A stretch of DNA of 64,000 bases from Paenarthrobacter sp. A20 (GTDB lineage Bacteria; Actinomycetota; Actinomycetes; Actinomycetales; Micrococcaceae): assembly GCF_024168825.1 (NCBI RefSeq), contig NZ_JALJWH010000001.1, forward strand, positions 1,798,001-1,862,000. Reading direction: 5' to 3'. The position numbers and the translations under genes are program-made. Position 1 is the first letter of the stretch, and each line of letters opens with the position of its first letter. The notes under the pieces are model-generated. The model was not told where the DNA came from. It did not search any database and worked only from the letters and a program-made list of their open reading frames with translations. Below are positions 8,533-17,179 of this stretch, piece by piece.

Positions 8533-11500
8533 GTGACCGAGTTCGTTGAGATGCCGTTGTTGCCGGATTCCGATGATGGCCGGTTTGTGTATGGGGTTGC
8601 CGAGTCGGTGAAGGGTGCTTTTGAGTCCGCAGCGTCGCGGGTCCAGGAGCATTCGGGGTCGCGGACGCCGTTGGTGACCGGGGCGGGGGAGGATTTCCGG
8701 GGGCATTTCTCGGAGGTGTTCGCGGCGAACGCGGCTACGGCGTCCCGGGATGCGGAGTCCCTGGCCGCGGCGTTACGGACGGTGGCCGGGTATGTGGGGA
8801 CCATGATTTCCGAGGCGCGGGAAGAGGATGACCGGCGCCGGGAGAACAACGAGTGGGTGCGGCGGCATAACAACCGCAACTGGCTCGAGCAGTTTGGTGA
8901 CAACCTTTGGGGTGAGGAGGCCCGTCCGAATATGGAGCCCGGCAGTGCGCCGTCGTTCCCTTCGGAGTCTCCGGTGTCGGGGTCGCGGGAGACCCCTGGC
9001 CCGGGTGGCGGGTTTGGGGGCGGGGTCTCCTCGGCCCGTCCGGAGTCGTTGCGGACTTTCGCGGCTGGTTCGCGTGGCCTGGATGAGGGTGTTGCGTCGG
9101 TGCCGGGGTCTTTGGAGTCGGAGTTGTCTTCGTTCGCGGACCGGTGCGGGTGGGGCCGGATCGACGCCGCGGGTGTGGTGACCGCGTTCCGGCAGTATCT
9201 GGCGGCTAACGAGGCGGACGCGGCGTGGGCTGTGGTGGTCGCGGACGCGTTCGCTGCCGCCGGCAGCGAGGGCGCGGTTTCGACCCTCTCGGACGCGGCG
9301 GTGAACGAGGCACTGGCCGCGGCCGGGGTTTCGGGGACCCGGACCGGGTTGGTCATTGACCCGCCCACCGCGGCCGGGGCGATGCCCTCGTCCGGGTACG
9401 CGAACGATCCGGTGAACACGGCCACGGGGAACTTCATTGAACCCGAAACCGATCTCGGGTTCGCCGGGGCGGCCGCGGACCTGGCGGTCACAAGGATGTA
9501 TAACTCCCTCGGCTCGGGCCTGGACACTGTTGGGGTGTTTGGTCCGGGCTGGGCCTCGGTCCTGGACCAGCACCTGGTTATGTCCGATGAGGGCTGCCGT
9601 TGGGTGATGGCCGACGGCCGGGCGGTGGACTTCCCCCGCGAAGGGGCCGGCTGGGCCCGCGCCGTCGGGGAGAACTACTGGCTCACCCGCGAAGATGCCG
9701 GCACACCGTTCCTGGCGGAGCTGACCTCGGTCCCTACAGGTGTTACTGAGGTGTTGGTCGTGACCGATAACCAGGGCGGTTGGTGGGCTTACACCACTGC
9801 CGGGGTGTGGCTCGGGACCGGGGCAGGGCCCGGCCGGACCATCTCCGCCCACCGCGAAGCAGCGGCTTCGCCGGATGCGGAGGCAGCGGTCGACGGCGGT
9901 GGGCCGGGTGTGGTTGACCGGTTGGTGCATGTGCGGGGCCGGTTCGTGGAGATCGATTACGTTGACGGTGTTGTCGGGGTGGTCCGTTCATCGGATGGGC
10001 GCCGGGTTGAGTACGGTTACGACGCCGAGGGCCGGCTGACCAGTGTGGGCACGGAGACCGGTACGAGGGTGTATCGGTGGAACGAGCAGGGCCTGATCGG
10101 TTCGGTGGTCTCGGCCGCGGGTGTGGTGGAAGCCGAAAACACGTATGACGAGGCCGGCCGTGTCATCATGCAGGTCACGCAGCATGGGCGGCGGACGAGG
10201 TTCGCGTACTTACCGGGCCGGGTCACTGTGGTCTCCGATGAGGACGGGTCCCGGTCCAACTCCTGGGTCGCCGATGGCAAGGGCCGCCTGGTGGGGGTGT
10301 TGGATGCGGAGGACCGGCGCCAGTCCATGTCTTATGACGGGCATTCGAATCTGGTGTCTTTGACCGAGCGTGACGGTGCTGTCACGGTCCACGGTTACGA
10401 CGCCCGCGGCCGGAAGATCCGGACCGTGACCCCGGAAGGCGCAGACCTGACGTATGGGTGGGACGAGCAGGACCGCATCACCACCCTGGTCACCGCGTCC
10501 GGTGCGACCGTGACGTATGAGTACGCCGATGAGGTCTCCCGGGACCCGTCCGTGGTGGTGGACCCGTTGGGTGGCCGGACCGAGCTGGTATGGCGGGACG
10601 GGCTCCTGACCCAGGTCACGGACCCGGTCGGGGTCACTATCGGTTTTGAGTACGACGAGTTCGGGGACCTGACCGGAACGTCCAACGCCGCAGGTGACAC
10701 CGCGAGGATTGTGCGGGACCGGGCGGGCCGTCCGGTCACGGCGTTGAGCCCGTCGGGGGCTGAGACCCGGTTCAGTTACGACGCTGCCGGGGTGCTGACA
10801 CGTCGGGTGGACCCGGATGGGGCGGTGTGGGCTTTTGAGCACGACACCGCGGGCCGGACCACCGCAATGGTTGCCCCTGACGGGGGAAGGACGGTGTTCG
10901 AGTACGCCCCCAACGGGGAACTGTTCCGCACCACCGACCCGCTCGGGCGCAGTATCGAGCGGGTGGTTGATGAGCTCGGGAACCTCACCGCGGCGGTGTT
11001 GCCGGACGGGGCGTCGTGGGGGTTCACCCACGACAACCTCTCCCGGCTCGTGGGGATCACGGACCCGGGCGGGCATGACTGGGTGCGGGAGTACGACACA
11101 GTCGGCGCCCTCACCGCCGTCGTGGATCCGACCGGTGTCCGCACCGGAGCCGTCACCGACCGGACCAGCGGCACCGCGTCCCTGACCGACGCGTTCGCCA
11201 CGAATACCTACAGTTTTGATGAGTACGGCCGCCCCACCAAGACGGAAGCCGCGGACGGGTCCGCGGAGCTGGTCTCTTATGACGCGGCGGGGAACCCGGT
11301 CGAGTTGGTCGATGGTGAGGGCGGGTTGACGGTCCTGGGCCGCGACGCTGCGGGGAAGATCACCTCGATCACCTCCCCGACGGGGGCGGTGACCCGGTTC
11401 GAATACGACCACTGCGGCCGCCCGTTCCGCAGTTTTGACCCGGTCGGGGCGGTCACGGAACTGTCCTACGACCCGGACCAGCGCCTCACCGCGAGGAGAC

Positions 11501-14310
11501 TGCCCACCGGGGAGATCGAAACCTTCGCCTACGACGCGTGTGGCCGGTTGACCGCGAGGCATACCCCGGGGGAGGGGACGGCCCGGTACGGGTACGACAA
11601 GGTCGGGCGGCTGAGCTTCGCCCAGGATTCCTGGTACGGGACCCGCCGCTTCGAATACAACACCGCCGGGGAACTGACCGGGACCATCAACGGGGTAGGG
11701 GGCAGGACCCGGTTCGAGTACGACACCCGCGGCCGCCTCACCCGCATCACCGACCCCACCGGTGGGGTCACGACCCGCACCTACACGGCCACGGACCAAG
11801 TCGCTAGTGTCACGGACCCGCTCGGCCGTGTCACCACCGCCACGTATGACCCGGCCGGCCGGCAACTCTCGCAGACGGACCCGGACGGGCACACCACCAC
11901 CTGGAGCTACGACGCCGCGGGCCGGGAAGCGTCCACGTCGGTGGACGGTGCCCTGATCGCCGCCATCGAACGTGACCTTCCCGGCCGCAGGGTGGTCATC
12001 ACGGACCACACCGGTGGGGCGGGGTACGCGGTGGAGCACGAACTGTGCTTTGACCGCCGCGGCCTCCTCACCCGAAAGTCCAACGGGACCGGGAACGGGA
12101 CGCTGTCATGGGAGTACGACGCCGACGGGAGCCGGACCGGCTTCACCGACCCCACCGGCACCACCACCCGCTATACCCGCGACGCCGCGGGCCGGGTCGT
12201 GAAGGTCTCCAACCCGTTGCTCGGGGACGCGGCCTTCACCCACGACCCCTCCGGGCGGATCACCTCCGCGACGGCCGGGAACTACGCCCAGGAGTGGGTG
12301 TATCGGGACGGGAACCTTGCAGAGCACACCCGCACCACCGCCGACAACGGCACCAACCCTGCGGGTGCTGCTGATGTGACCCTGATCGGCCGTGAGGACG
12401 GCGGCCGGATTACCGGTCTGGCCCGGAACGGGGCCGTGACCCGGTACGGGTACGACACCGCCGGGCAAATGATCTCCGCCGCCACCACCACCGTGACTGA
12501 CTCGGAGGCGTCCGGTTCGGTGGTGGGGTGGGAGTACGACGCCGGTGGGCGGCTGCTCCGCGAAACCACCCCCACCGGGGCCCGCACCTTTGAGTACGAC
12601 GCCGCAGGGCAGCTCCTAACTGTCACGGAACCTGACACTGTCACGGAACCTGACGGGGCCCGGACTGAGTACGTGTATGACGGGTTGGGTCGGCGGGTGC
12701 GGGTGATCAACCCGGGCGGGTCCTGGACCGAATACGCCTGGGGCCCCACCGGCTACCTCACCGGCGTCATCGGGCGGGACCGGGACGGGGGAGAGGTGTC
12801 CAGGCATCGGCTCCACGTCGACGCGCTCGGTGAACTCGCCACCGTGGACGGCGCACAGTTGTGGTGGGACACCGCAGCGCCCGTGCCGACCCTCGCCGGT
12901 GCCAACACCACCCAGGTGTTGTCCCTGCCCGGCGGGGTCACCGGCATCGGCGACGCCTTCACCGCGCCCGGGTGGCGTGCCGCCCGCCCCACCGACCAGC
13001 ACGATCCCTGGGCCGTCCTCGGCACCCCCACCACCCCACACCCCACCCCCGGAACCACCACAACAAACGGTGCCGGTGCCGGTGCCGGTGCTGGTGCGGG
13101 TTTGGGTGCCGGTGGTGTGTTGCCCGCCGGGATCGGCCTGACCGCTGGTGGCGGGATCGACATCGCCGGGCTCGAATGGCTCGGCAAACGCGCGTACGAC
13201 CCGGCCACCCGGGGATTCCTCTCCACCGACCCCCTCGCCCCCGTCCTGGGCGCGGGCTGGGATGGCAACCCCTACTCCTACGCCGGGAACAACCCACTCA
13301 ACACCACCGACCCCACTGGCCTGCGACCCCTCACCGACGACGACCTGAAAGCCTACGACGGCTCCTCCCGCGGCGCCCTCGCCGCCACCGGAGACTGGCT
13401 CGGAGACAACTGGGAGTATTTGGCTGGTGGTGCGATGGTGATCGCTGGTGGTGTGTTGATGGCTACCGGTGTTGGTGGGCCGGTTGGTTTGGCCTTGATC
13501 GGTGCGGGTGCTGACACGATCATCCAGAAAGCAACCACCGGTTCGGTCAATTGGGGGCAGGTGGCTTTGACGGGTGCCGTTGGCGTGGTTGCAGGGCCGT
13601 TGGCTGGGAAGGTCAGCAGCGTTGTGACGGCAGGGCTCGGTCGGGCTGGTACGGCGGTGAGTACGCAGTTGCTTCCTGCGATGGGCCGTGCGGGCTCCGT
13701 GGTTGCGTCGGGTGCGGCCAGGGCAGGATCTGCTGTGTCGGCTCTGGGTTCGCGTGTTGGGACTGCGGTCACTGCGGGAGTGTCCCGTGTCAGTGCCGGT
13801 GCGGGGAGTTACTTGTCGCAGTTGTCGGCCCAGCAGATGGGCCGGGCGGCACTGACGAATGGGATATCGGGGGGACTAGGCAACACAGGCATGTACCTTG
13901 TACAGCGATCACCGAACGAGTGGAAACCCGAGGGCGTCCTTGGAGCTGCAGGTGGCGGTATCGTCAGTGGAGCCATTGGCTCCCAAGCGGGCTATTTAGC
14001 CCAACCGCTGACAGGTCGGTTCTCGTCATTCGTTCAATACGGTGTCGGCGCGGGAGGATCACTCGCTGGCGGCTCCGTTGATCATGCGATTCGTGGTGAG
14101 GGCTACGGAGCCGCGGAGATGGTCTATGACGGACTGGGAGGGGGGGTGCTTACACGCTTCCCAGGGGCCGCGGAACTGAGTCCCAATCCAGGCTGGATGA
14201 CTCACAGCATGGCAGCCTACGGCGGAGCGCATGCCGGGGCTATCGTTGAAAGCGTGAAATTTGTGGGCAATGAAGTTGTAAAGCAAGGAACAGGGGCGCC
14301 ACTGTGGTAG
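8533..14310 (+). CDS. Rhs/YD-repeat polymorphic toxin, type VII-associated
   Basis: 1925 residues from the GTG at 8533 (GGGGGG just before); the frame is open back to 8395 but that stretch encodes an unlikely Trp/Leu/Val-rich leader. Residues 1-110 form a helical WXG100-like region with DFRGHF at the turn position. A DUF6531-type module begins near 289 (YANDPVNTATGNF). Dozens of YD repeats follow (patterns such as YDAAGR and YDPAGR), building the Rhs shell, up to the conserved core end RAYDPATRGFLSTDP and YAGNNPLNTTDPTGL near residues 1555-1597. The variable tip (about 1598-1925) is Gly/Ala-rich with glycine-zipper hydrophobic stretches and no nuclease motif I recognise. The sequence becomes A/T-richer from about 13.86 kb. 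A 7-nt overlap with the next gene suggests toxin-immunity coupling. Confidence 0.9.
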   Translation: MTEFVEMPLLPDSDDGRFVYGVAESVKGAFESAASRVQEHSGSRTPLVTGAGEDFRGHFSEVFAANAATASRDAESLAAALRTVAGYVGTMISEAREEDDRRRENNEWVRRHNNRNWLEQFGDNLWGEEARPNMEPGSAPSFPSESPVSGSRETPGPGGGFGGGVSSARPESLRTFAAGSRGLDEGVASVPGSLESELSSFADRCGWGRIDAAGVVTAFRQYLAANEADAAWAVVVADAFAAAGSEGAVSTLSDAAVNEALAAAGVSGTRTGLVIDPPTAAGAMPSSGYANDPVNTATGNFIEPETDLGFAGAAADLAVTRMYNSLGSGLDTVGVFGPGWASVLDQHLVMSDEGCRWVMADGRAVDFPREGAGWARAVGENYWLTREDAGTPFLAELTSVPTGVTEVLVVTDNQGGWWAYTTAGVWLGTGAGPGRTISAHREAAASPDAEAAVDGGGPGVVDRLVHVRGRFVEIDYVDGVVGVVRSSDGRRVEYGYDAEGRLTSVGTETGTRVYRWNEQGLIGSVVSAAGVVEAENTYDEAGRVIMQVTQHGRRTRFAYLPGRVTVVSDEDGSRSNSWVADGKGRLVGVLDAEDRRQSMSYDGHSNLVSLTERDGAVTVHGYDARGRKIRTVTPEGADLTYGWDEQDRITTLVTASGATVTYEYADEVSRDPSVVVDPLGGRTELVWRDGLLTQVTDPVGVTIGFEYDEFGDLTGTSNAAGDTARIVRDRAGRPVTALSPSGAETRFSYDAAGVLTRRVDPDGAVWAFEHDTAGRTTAMVAPDGGRTVFEYAPNGELFRTTDPLGRSIERVVDELGNLTAAVLPDGASWGFTHDNLSRLVGITDPGGHDWVREYDTVGALTAVVDPTGVRTGAVTDRTSGTASLTDAFATNTYSFDEYGRPTKTEAADGSAELVSYDAAGNPVELVDGEGGLTVLGRDAAGKITSITSPTGAVTRFEYDHCGRPFRSFDPVGAVTELSYDPDQRLTARRLPTGEIETFAYDACGRLTARHTPGEGTARYGYDKVGRLSFAQDSWYGTRRFEYNTAGELTGTINGVGGRTRFEYDTRGRLTRITDPTGGVTTRTYTATDQVASVTDPLGRVTTATYDPAGRQLSQTDPDGHTTTWSYDAAGREASTSVDGALIAAIERDLPGRRVVITDHTGGAGYAVEHELCFDRRGLLTRKSNGTGNGTLSWEYDADGSRTGFTDPTGTTTRYTRDAAGRVVKVSNPLLGDAAFTHDPSGRITSATAGNYAQEWVYRDGNLAEHTRTTADNGTNPAGAADVTLIGREDGGRITGLARNGAVTRYGYDTAGQMISAATTTVTDSEASGSVVGWEYDAGGRLLRETTPTGARTFEYDAAGQLLTVTEPDTVTEPDGARTEYVYDGLGRRVRVINPGGSWTEYAWGPTGYLTGVIGRDRDGGEVSRHRLHVDALGELATVDGAQLWWDTAAPVPTLAGANTTQVLSLPGGVTGIGDAFTAPGWRAARPTDQHDPWAVLGTPTTPHPTPGTTTTNGAGAGAGAGAGLGAGGVLPAGIGLTAGGGIDIAGLEWLGKRAYDPATRGFLSTDPLAPVLGAGWDGNPYSYAGNNPLNTTDPTGLRPLTDDDLKAYDGSSRGALAATGDWLGDNWEYLAGGAMVIAGGVLMATGVGGPVGLALIGAGADTIIQKATTGSVNWGQVALTGAVGVVAGPLAGKVSSVVTAGLGRAGTAVSTQLLPAMGRAGSVVASGAARAGSAVSALGSRVGTAVTAGVSRVSAGAGSYLSQLSAQQMGRAALTNGISGGLGNTGMYLVQRSPNEWKPEGVLGAAGGGIVSGAIGSQAGYLAQPLTGRFSSFVQYGVGAGGSLAGGSVDHAIRGEGYGAAEMVYDGLGGGVLTRFPGAAELSPNPGWMTHSMAAYGGAHAGAIVESVKFVGNEVVKQGTGAPLW
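12619..12654 (+). repeat. 18-bp tandem duplication inside the Rhs gene
   Basis: Two exact adjacent copies of an 18-bp unit (12619-12636 and 12637-12654) duplicate the hexapeptide TVTEPD without breaking the frame. It lies in the linker between two YD repeats and looks like a slippage or unequal-crossover product. Confidence 0.85.
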
Positions 14311-14729
14311 ATGATGAGAATGGTGCAAAGGGGAATTCGGGGGCAAAGGATGATTTCACGGATGAAGATCTGCGATTGGGAAGGAAAGCCTGTAGATATA
14401 TAGACATACTTTGCGTGATTGTCGCATTGCTTTGTATAGGTATTGCAGTGTTTGTTTTCACTCACGTCCCTTGGGATACGCGAATGCCCTACGACGGGAG
14501 GTTTGATCGCTCTGGCAATGGGATTCCAATGCAGATGGCCATGCTCATTGTGTTTCTTGTGCTCTTCCTCTTTTGGCGGTCCGGTAGAAAGCCTGATGCG
14601 CACCGGATGCGAAAGGGATCTCGCGTCGGGACCTACATTCTAGGAACAGCCATGATCATGGCATGTCTTGCTGGCCAGTGGGTTATGGGTCAGTCCATCC
14701 TTACTGCAGGCGGTTACTTCGGAACTTAG
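14304..14729 (+). CDS. Small 3-TM membrane protein, probable immunity to the Rhs tip
   Basis: 141 residues, GTG start at 14304 overlapping the Rhs stop (14308-14310) by 7 nt. After an acidic N-terminus there are three hydrophobic segments: about residues 34-53 (ILCVIVALLCIGIAVFVF), 76-91 (MAMLIVFLVLFLFW) and 111-126. Base composition is clearly A/T-richer than the window average. Position directly after the variable Rhs tip and translational overlap are the usual arrangement of a polymorphic-toxin immunity gene. A membrane-located immunity protein would suit a membrane-acting toxin. No family is recognised; function is inferred from context only. Confidence 0.6.
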   Translation: MVDDENGAKGNSGAKDDFTDEDLRLGRKACRYIDILCVIVALLCIGIAVFVFTHVPWDTRMPYDGRFDRSGNGIPMQMAMLIVFLVLFLFWRSGRKPDAHRMRKGSRVGTYILGTAMIMACLAGQWVMGQSILTAGGYFGT

Positions 14730-14756
14730 TATTTCTTTCCGTTCTGTGGTGGCGTG

Positions 14757-14956
14757 AATTTTCCGGTCTTGGGTGGAGGCGACATCTCGTTGAGGTCGCT
14801 TTCCGGGTTTGGCATGGGGCGCGCTGCTGAGTCTGCCTCTATTGCTACGCCGGGAACAATCCCCTCAACACTCCTGACCCGACCGGGTTGCGGGCCCCTG
14901 AACGACGCGGACCTGAAAGCAACGACGGCTCATCCCGCGGCGGCCTCGCCGCAGCA
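14757..14956 (+). pseudogene. Decayed remnant of a second Rhs core end (displaced toxin tip)
   Basis: From 14846 the DNA reads YAGNNPLNTPDPTGLR in one frame, then, after a shift near 14896, PLNDADLKA..DGSSRGGLAA in another. This matches the intact Rhs protein at YAGNNPLNTTDPTGLRPLTDDDLKAYDGSSRGALAA. The stretch before it (GGGDISLR.., from about 14778) resembles GGGIDIAGLEW of the same protein but with losses. The homology stops at about 14956. It is therefore a broken copy of the segment that joins the Rhs core to its toxin. A 71-codon open frame across it (14754-14969) is not considered a real gene. It fills the 309-bp gap between the immunity gene and the next membrane protein. Confidence 0.75.
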
Positions 14957-15038
14957 GGATGAGTGCTGAAGTATTGAAGGAGCGAGGGGTTTGAGCACAA
15001 ATGCCGTTGTTGACGAGTCGTGGAAGTGAACTAAATTA

Positions 15039-15413
15039 GTGTCGAAGAAAAAGGCGTATGTGCCAACGAAACGGGTAGCCCCCGAATGGTACTACTGGTT
15101 GGGGGTTCTATTTCCAGGTGTTCTGGTTCTAATTACATGTATTAGAAGAGCGCCGGAGTTTGGGCTTTCCGTCTGGGTGGCAAACATTGTGGTTTCTGCG
15201 GTCGCCGTATTATGTGTGGGCGGGTTGACTTACTTGAAATCAAATTTTGTTTCCGCGGTTGCTTTTGGGGTTGTAATCATAGGAGGAAGCTTGGCTGTCG
15301 CCGGACTCTCCCATGTTGTGCCGGTCATCGTAGTCGCTTACGGTTCGTTATGGGCGGGTGCAGCAGCCGGTCTATTGATTGGCCTGACACTGACTGTCGG
15401 CGAACGTCGTTAG
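15039..15413 (+). CDS. Small membrane protein, possible orphan immunity gene
   Basis: 124 residues from a GTG start (SKKKAYVPTKRV...). A basic N-terminus is followed by about four hydrophobic helices (YYWLGVLFPGVLVLITCI, VWVANIVVSAVAVLCVGGL, SAVAFGVVIIGGSLAVAG, VIVVAYGSLWAGAAAGLLIG). The gene is A/T-rich compared with the chromosome core. It directly follows the decayed Rhs tip at 14.76-14.96 kb, the position expected for the immunity gene of the displaced toxin. No family recognised. The start is supported only by its being the first start codon in frame; no strong ribosome site is seen. Confidence 0.5.
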   Translation: MSKKKAYVPTKRVAPEWYYWLGVLFPGVLVLITCIRRAPEFGLSVWVANIVVSAVAVLCVGGLTYLKSNFVSAVAFGVVIIGGSLAVAGLSHVVPVIVVAYGSLWAGAAAGLLIGLTLTVGERR

Positions 15414-15496
15414 CATTGAGTTGGTGACTGTGATTTGTGTTGAATGCCCCAAGTTGCTTGAGCTGCCGTAAAGTGCAGCGTTCGCGGGGAGGTCTA

Positions 15497-15628
15497 ATGG
15501 AAGAAAGTATTCGATTCTGGGTGCGTGAGGTTTCGACTTCTGATCAGTGTTTTTTTCGTTTTGCTCATGCATATTATCTTCTACGGATGAGATTATTGCG
15601 GCGCAGAACGATTGCGTTTGGAAGATAG
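15497..15628 (+). CDS. Possible 43-residue basic small protein
   Basis: ATG at 15497 lies 5 nt after GGGGAGG, a very good ribosome-binding site. The product (MEESIRFWVREV...RRRTIAFGR) is short, with an aromatic middle and a strongly basic C-terminus. It lies in an A/T-rich stretch between two membrane-protein genes. It may be a real small gene or a fragment of a decayed cassette gene. Nothing else is seen in the 263-bp gap. Confidence 0.3.
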   Translation: MEESIRFWVREVSTSDQCFFRFAHAYYLLRMRLLRRRTIAFGR

Positions 15629-15676
15629 TTGTTTGTTGGTTTCTATAGATGGTTTCTGGGAAGGACATGAAGACAG

Positions 15677-16237
15677 ATGGATATCAAGACTGTTGAACCT
15701 GCAGGCGGAGGCGTTGCGGAGGTTACGGGTTCGGACGAGCTGGCTGGTCCTCTATATGGAGCATCGTTTGGTAAGTCGGTGAAGCGGTTCTTTGCCAAGT
15801 ATGCGAAGTTCGCTGGTCGCGCCTCGCGGAGTGAGTTCTGGTGGAGTCAGCTTTTCGTTTTCCTGGTCATGGTGGTCCCATACCTCGTGATGACGATCGG
15901 GTTCGTGGCCAGTACTGCCTGGGCTCAGCAGAACCCTAATGTGCAGTCCATGGGTTTCGATCCGGCCACCGGGAAAGAAGTGTTCTATGAGGCCGCTCCT
16001 GGTATTGTGAACGCCCCGACTGGAAGTCTCATGGTGGTAGGTTTCATTCTCGTCGTTGTTCTGGGGCTGGCCATTGTGGTGCCGCAGCTGTCGTTGCTTT
16101 GGCGGCGTTTGCATGATGCAAATCTTGCGGGTCCGCTTGCGTTCGTTGGGCTTGTTCCGATGGTCGGTGGACTGGCTGTTTTGATTTTGGCGCTTATGCC
16201 GTCCAAGACGGAAGGTCGGCGCTTCGACCCCCGGTGA
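15677..16237 (+). CDS. DUF805 family inner-membrane protein
   Basis: 186 residues with the DUF805 (YhaH-like) hallmarks: FAGRASRSEFWW before the first membrane helix, and LWRRLHDANLAGPLAF before the last. Three to four hydrophobic segments are present (LFVFLVMVVPYLVMTIGFVA, MVVGFILVVVLGLAIVV, PLAFVGLVPMVGGLAVLILAL). The end LMPSKTEGRRFDPR matches the typical soluble tail. An insertion of about 35 residues between the first helices (QNPNVQSMGFDPATG...) is longer than usual. Function of the family is not established. It closes the group of small membrane genes after the Rhs toxin. Confidence 0.8.
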   Translation: MDIKTVEPAGGGVAEVTGSDELAGPLYGASFGKSVKRFFAKYAKFAGRASRSEFWWSQLFVFLVMVVPYLVMTIGFVASTAWAQQNPNVQSMGFDPATGKEVFYEAAPGIVNAPTGSLMVVGFILVVVLGLAIVVPQLSLLWRRLHDANLAGPLAFVGLVPMVGGLAVLILALMPSKTEGRRFDPR

Positions 16238-16263
16238 CGGGCGGGGCATCAGAGGGGGGCTGG

Positions 16264-16403
16264 TGGAAGTCGGGGCGCTCCTTGCGGGCCTGGTGGCGGA
16301 TGCCCAGCGGGCGGCTAAAGAGGGTCTGCACGCGCTGGATGGGACTGAGCGTGTGCGGGGCCATGTACTGGGCTGCGGGAAGTCGACTTTGGAGGGCAGC
16401 TAG
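16264..16403 (+). CDS. Possible 45-residue small open frame
   Basis: A GTG at 16264 after GAGGGGGG opens a 45-codon frame (VEVGALLAGLVADAQRAAKEG...) ending at TAG 16401-16403, which overlaps the GTG of the next gene. Codon use is G/C-rich and gene-like, and the peptide is helical. It could be a translational leader for the next gene or the remnant of a larger helical protein. Weak support. Confidence 0.2.
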
Positions 16404-16792
16404 TGGACAACCATCGTCAACGGCGACCGAATAGTGCTAGCGCGCTTCGTGAGTTTTGGCTGAGGATGCTAATCCCAGCGGTCCTGCTAACGGTTTTGGT
16501 TGCGGTGTTAATCGGATACCGGCCCCACCAAGAGATGGCATCGTCCTTTCTGGTTGTGGGGCTGGGCTTGCTGGCGAGTGCCGCTGTGGGCGTCCTGAGC
16601 GGCGTCAAAGGTCCATCGTGGGCCATATATGTACTGATTGTGCTGGAAGTGGGGCTACTCCTCTTGTTGCCCGCCCCGTGGCAGGGCCTCGCTCTGGTAA
16701 GCGTCCCTGTGTCGGCCATCGGATTCATGATGGGTAGGGAGATCGCTTTCCTCCGCATCAACAGGACGCAAGGGGTTCCGCCGACCACCTGA
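16403..16792 (+). CDS. Small membrane protein of unknown function
   Basis: 129 residues; GTG start at 16403 with GGAGGG at 16391-16396. A basic N-terminus (NHRQRRPNSA) precedes about four hydrophobic segments (MLIPAVLLTVLVAVLIG, FLVVGLGLLASAAVGVLSG, AIYVLIVLEVGLLLLLP, LALVSVPVSAIGFMMG). No family recognised. Last gene of the A/T-richer tail of the Rhs region. Confidence 0.6.
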   Translation: MDNHRQRRPNSASALREFWLRMLIPAVLLTVLVAVLIGYRPHQEMASSFLVVGLGLLASAAVGVLSGVKGPSWAIYVLIVLEVGLLLLLPAPWQGLALVSVPVSAIGFMMGREIAFLRINRTQGVPPTT

Positions 16793-16903
16793 GATGTGGC
16801 GCGTGAGCTGATCGCTGATTATCGGGACGTCTCCACCGTGCAGGTCGTCACTCGGGTACCGCATGAGGACCTGGAAGTCTCGGTGCTTCGATACAGACAT
16901 AAG

Positions 16904-16948
16904 AAAAGGCCCCGCCTCCCTAATAAACAAAGGGAAGCAGGGCCTTTC
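16904..16948 (-). terminator. Rho-independent terminator after tRNA-Ser
   Basis: Imperfect inverted repeat with AAAGGCCC / GGGCCTTT outer arms and CTCCCT / AGGGA inner pairs. Read on the minus strand it ends in a T-rich run, and it lies 8 nt past the tRNA 3' end. Confidence 0.75.
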
Positions 16949-16955
16949 TCATTGG

Positions 16956-17042
16956 CGGTGACGGTGGGATTTGAACCCACGTTGGCTTTTACACCAAACA
17001 ACATTTCGAGTGTTGCACCTTCGGCCGCTCGGACACGTCACC
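16956..17042 (-). tRNA. tRNA-Ser (CGA)
   Basis: 87-nt tRNA with acceptor arms GGTGACG / CGTCACC and discriminator G. The anticodon stem is CAACA / TGTTG around loop CTCGAAA, giving anticodon CGA (Ser, codon UCG). The long variable arm and the T-loop GGTTCAAATCC confirm a class II serine tRNA. CCA is not encoded. Confidence 0.95.
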
Positions 17043-17179
17043 AACTGAAATAGGCTACCCGAGATTGGCCCGGTTCCCCAAAACGAGCCCCTCTGGACCC
17101 GCCCAAAAAGCGGGCGGCGCACCCATCAATCCACGCCAACTTCCGTCCGCAGCGCCCCAGCGATAGATTCGTAAGTATC

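Noticed and set aside
10210..12039. 609-codon open frame antisense to the Rhs gene
   Set aside because: High G+C and regular YD-repeat codons keep the opposite strand open; the product is Arg/Gly/Pro-rich with no domain and lies entirely inside a clear gene.
14754..14969. 71-codon open frame after the immunity gene
   Set aside because: Runs in mixed frames across a recognisable decayed Rhs core end; interpreted as pseudogene sequence.
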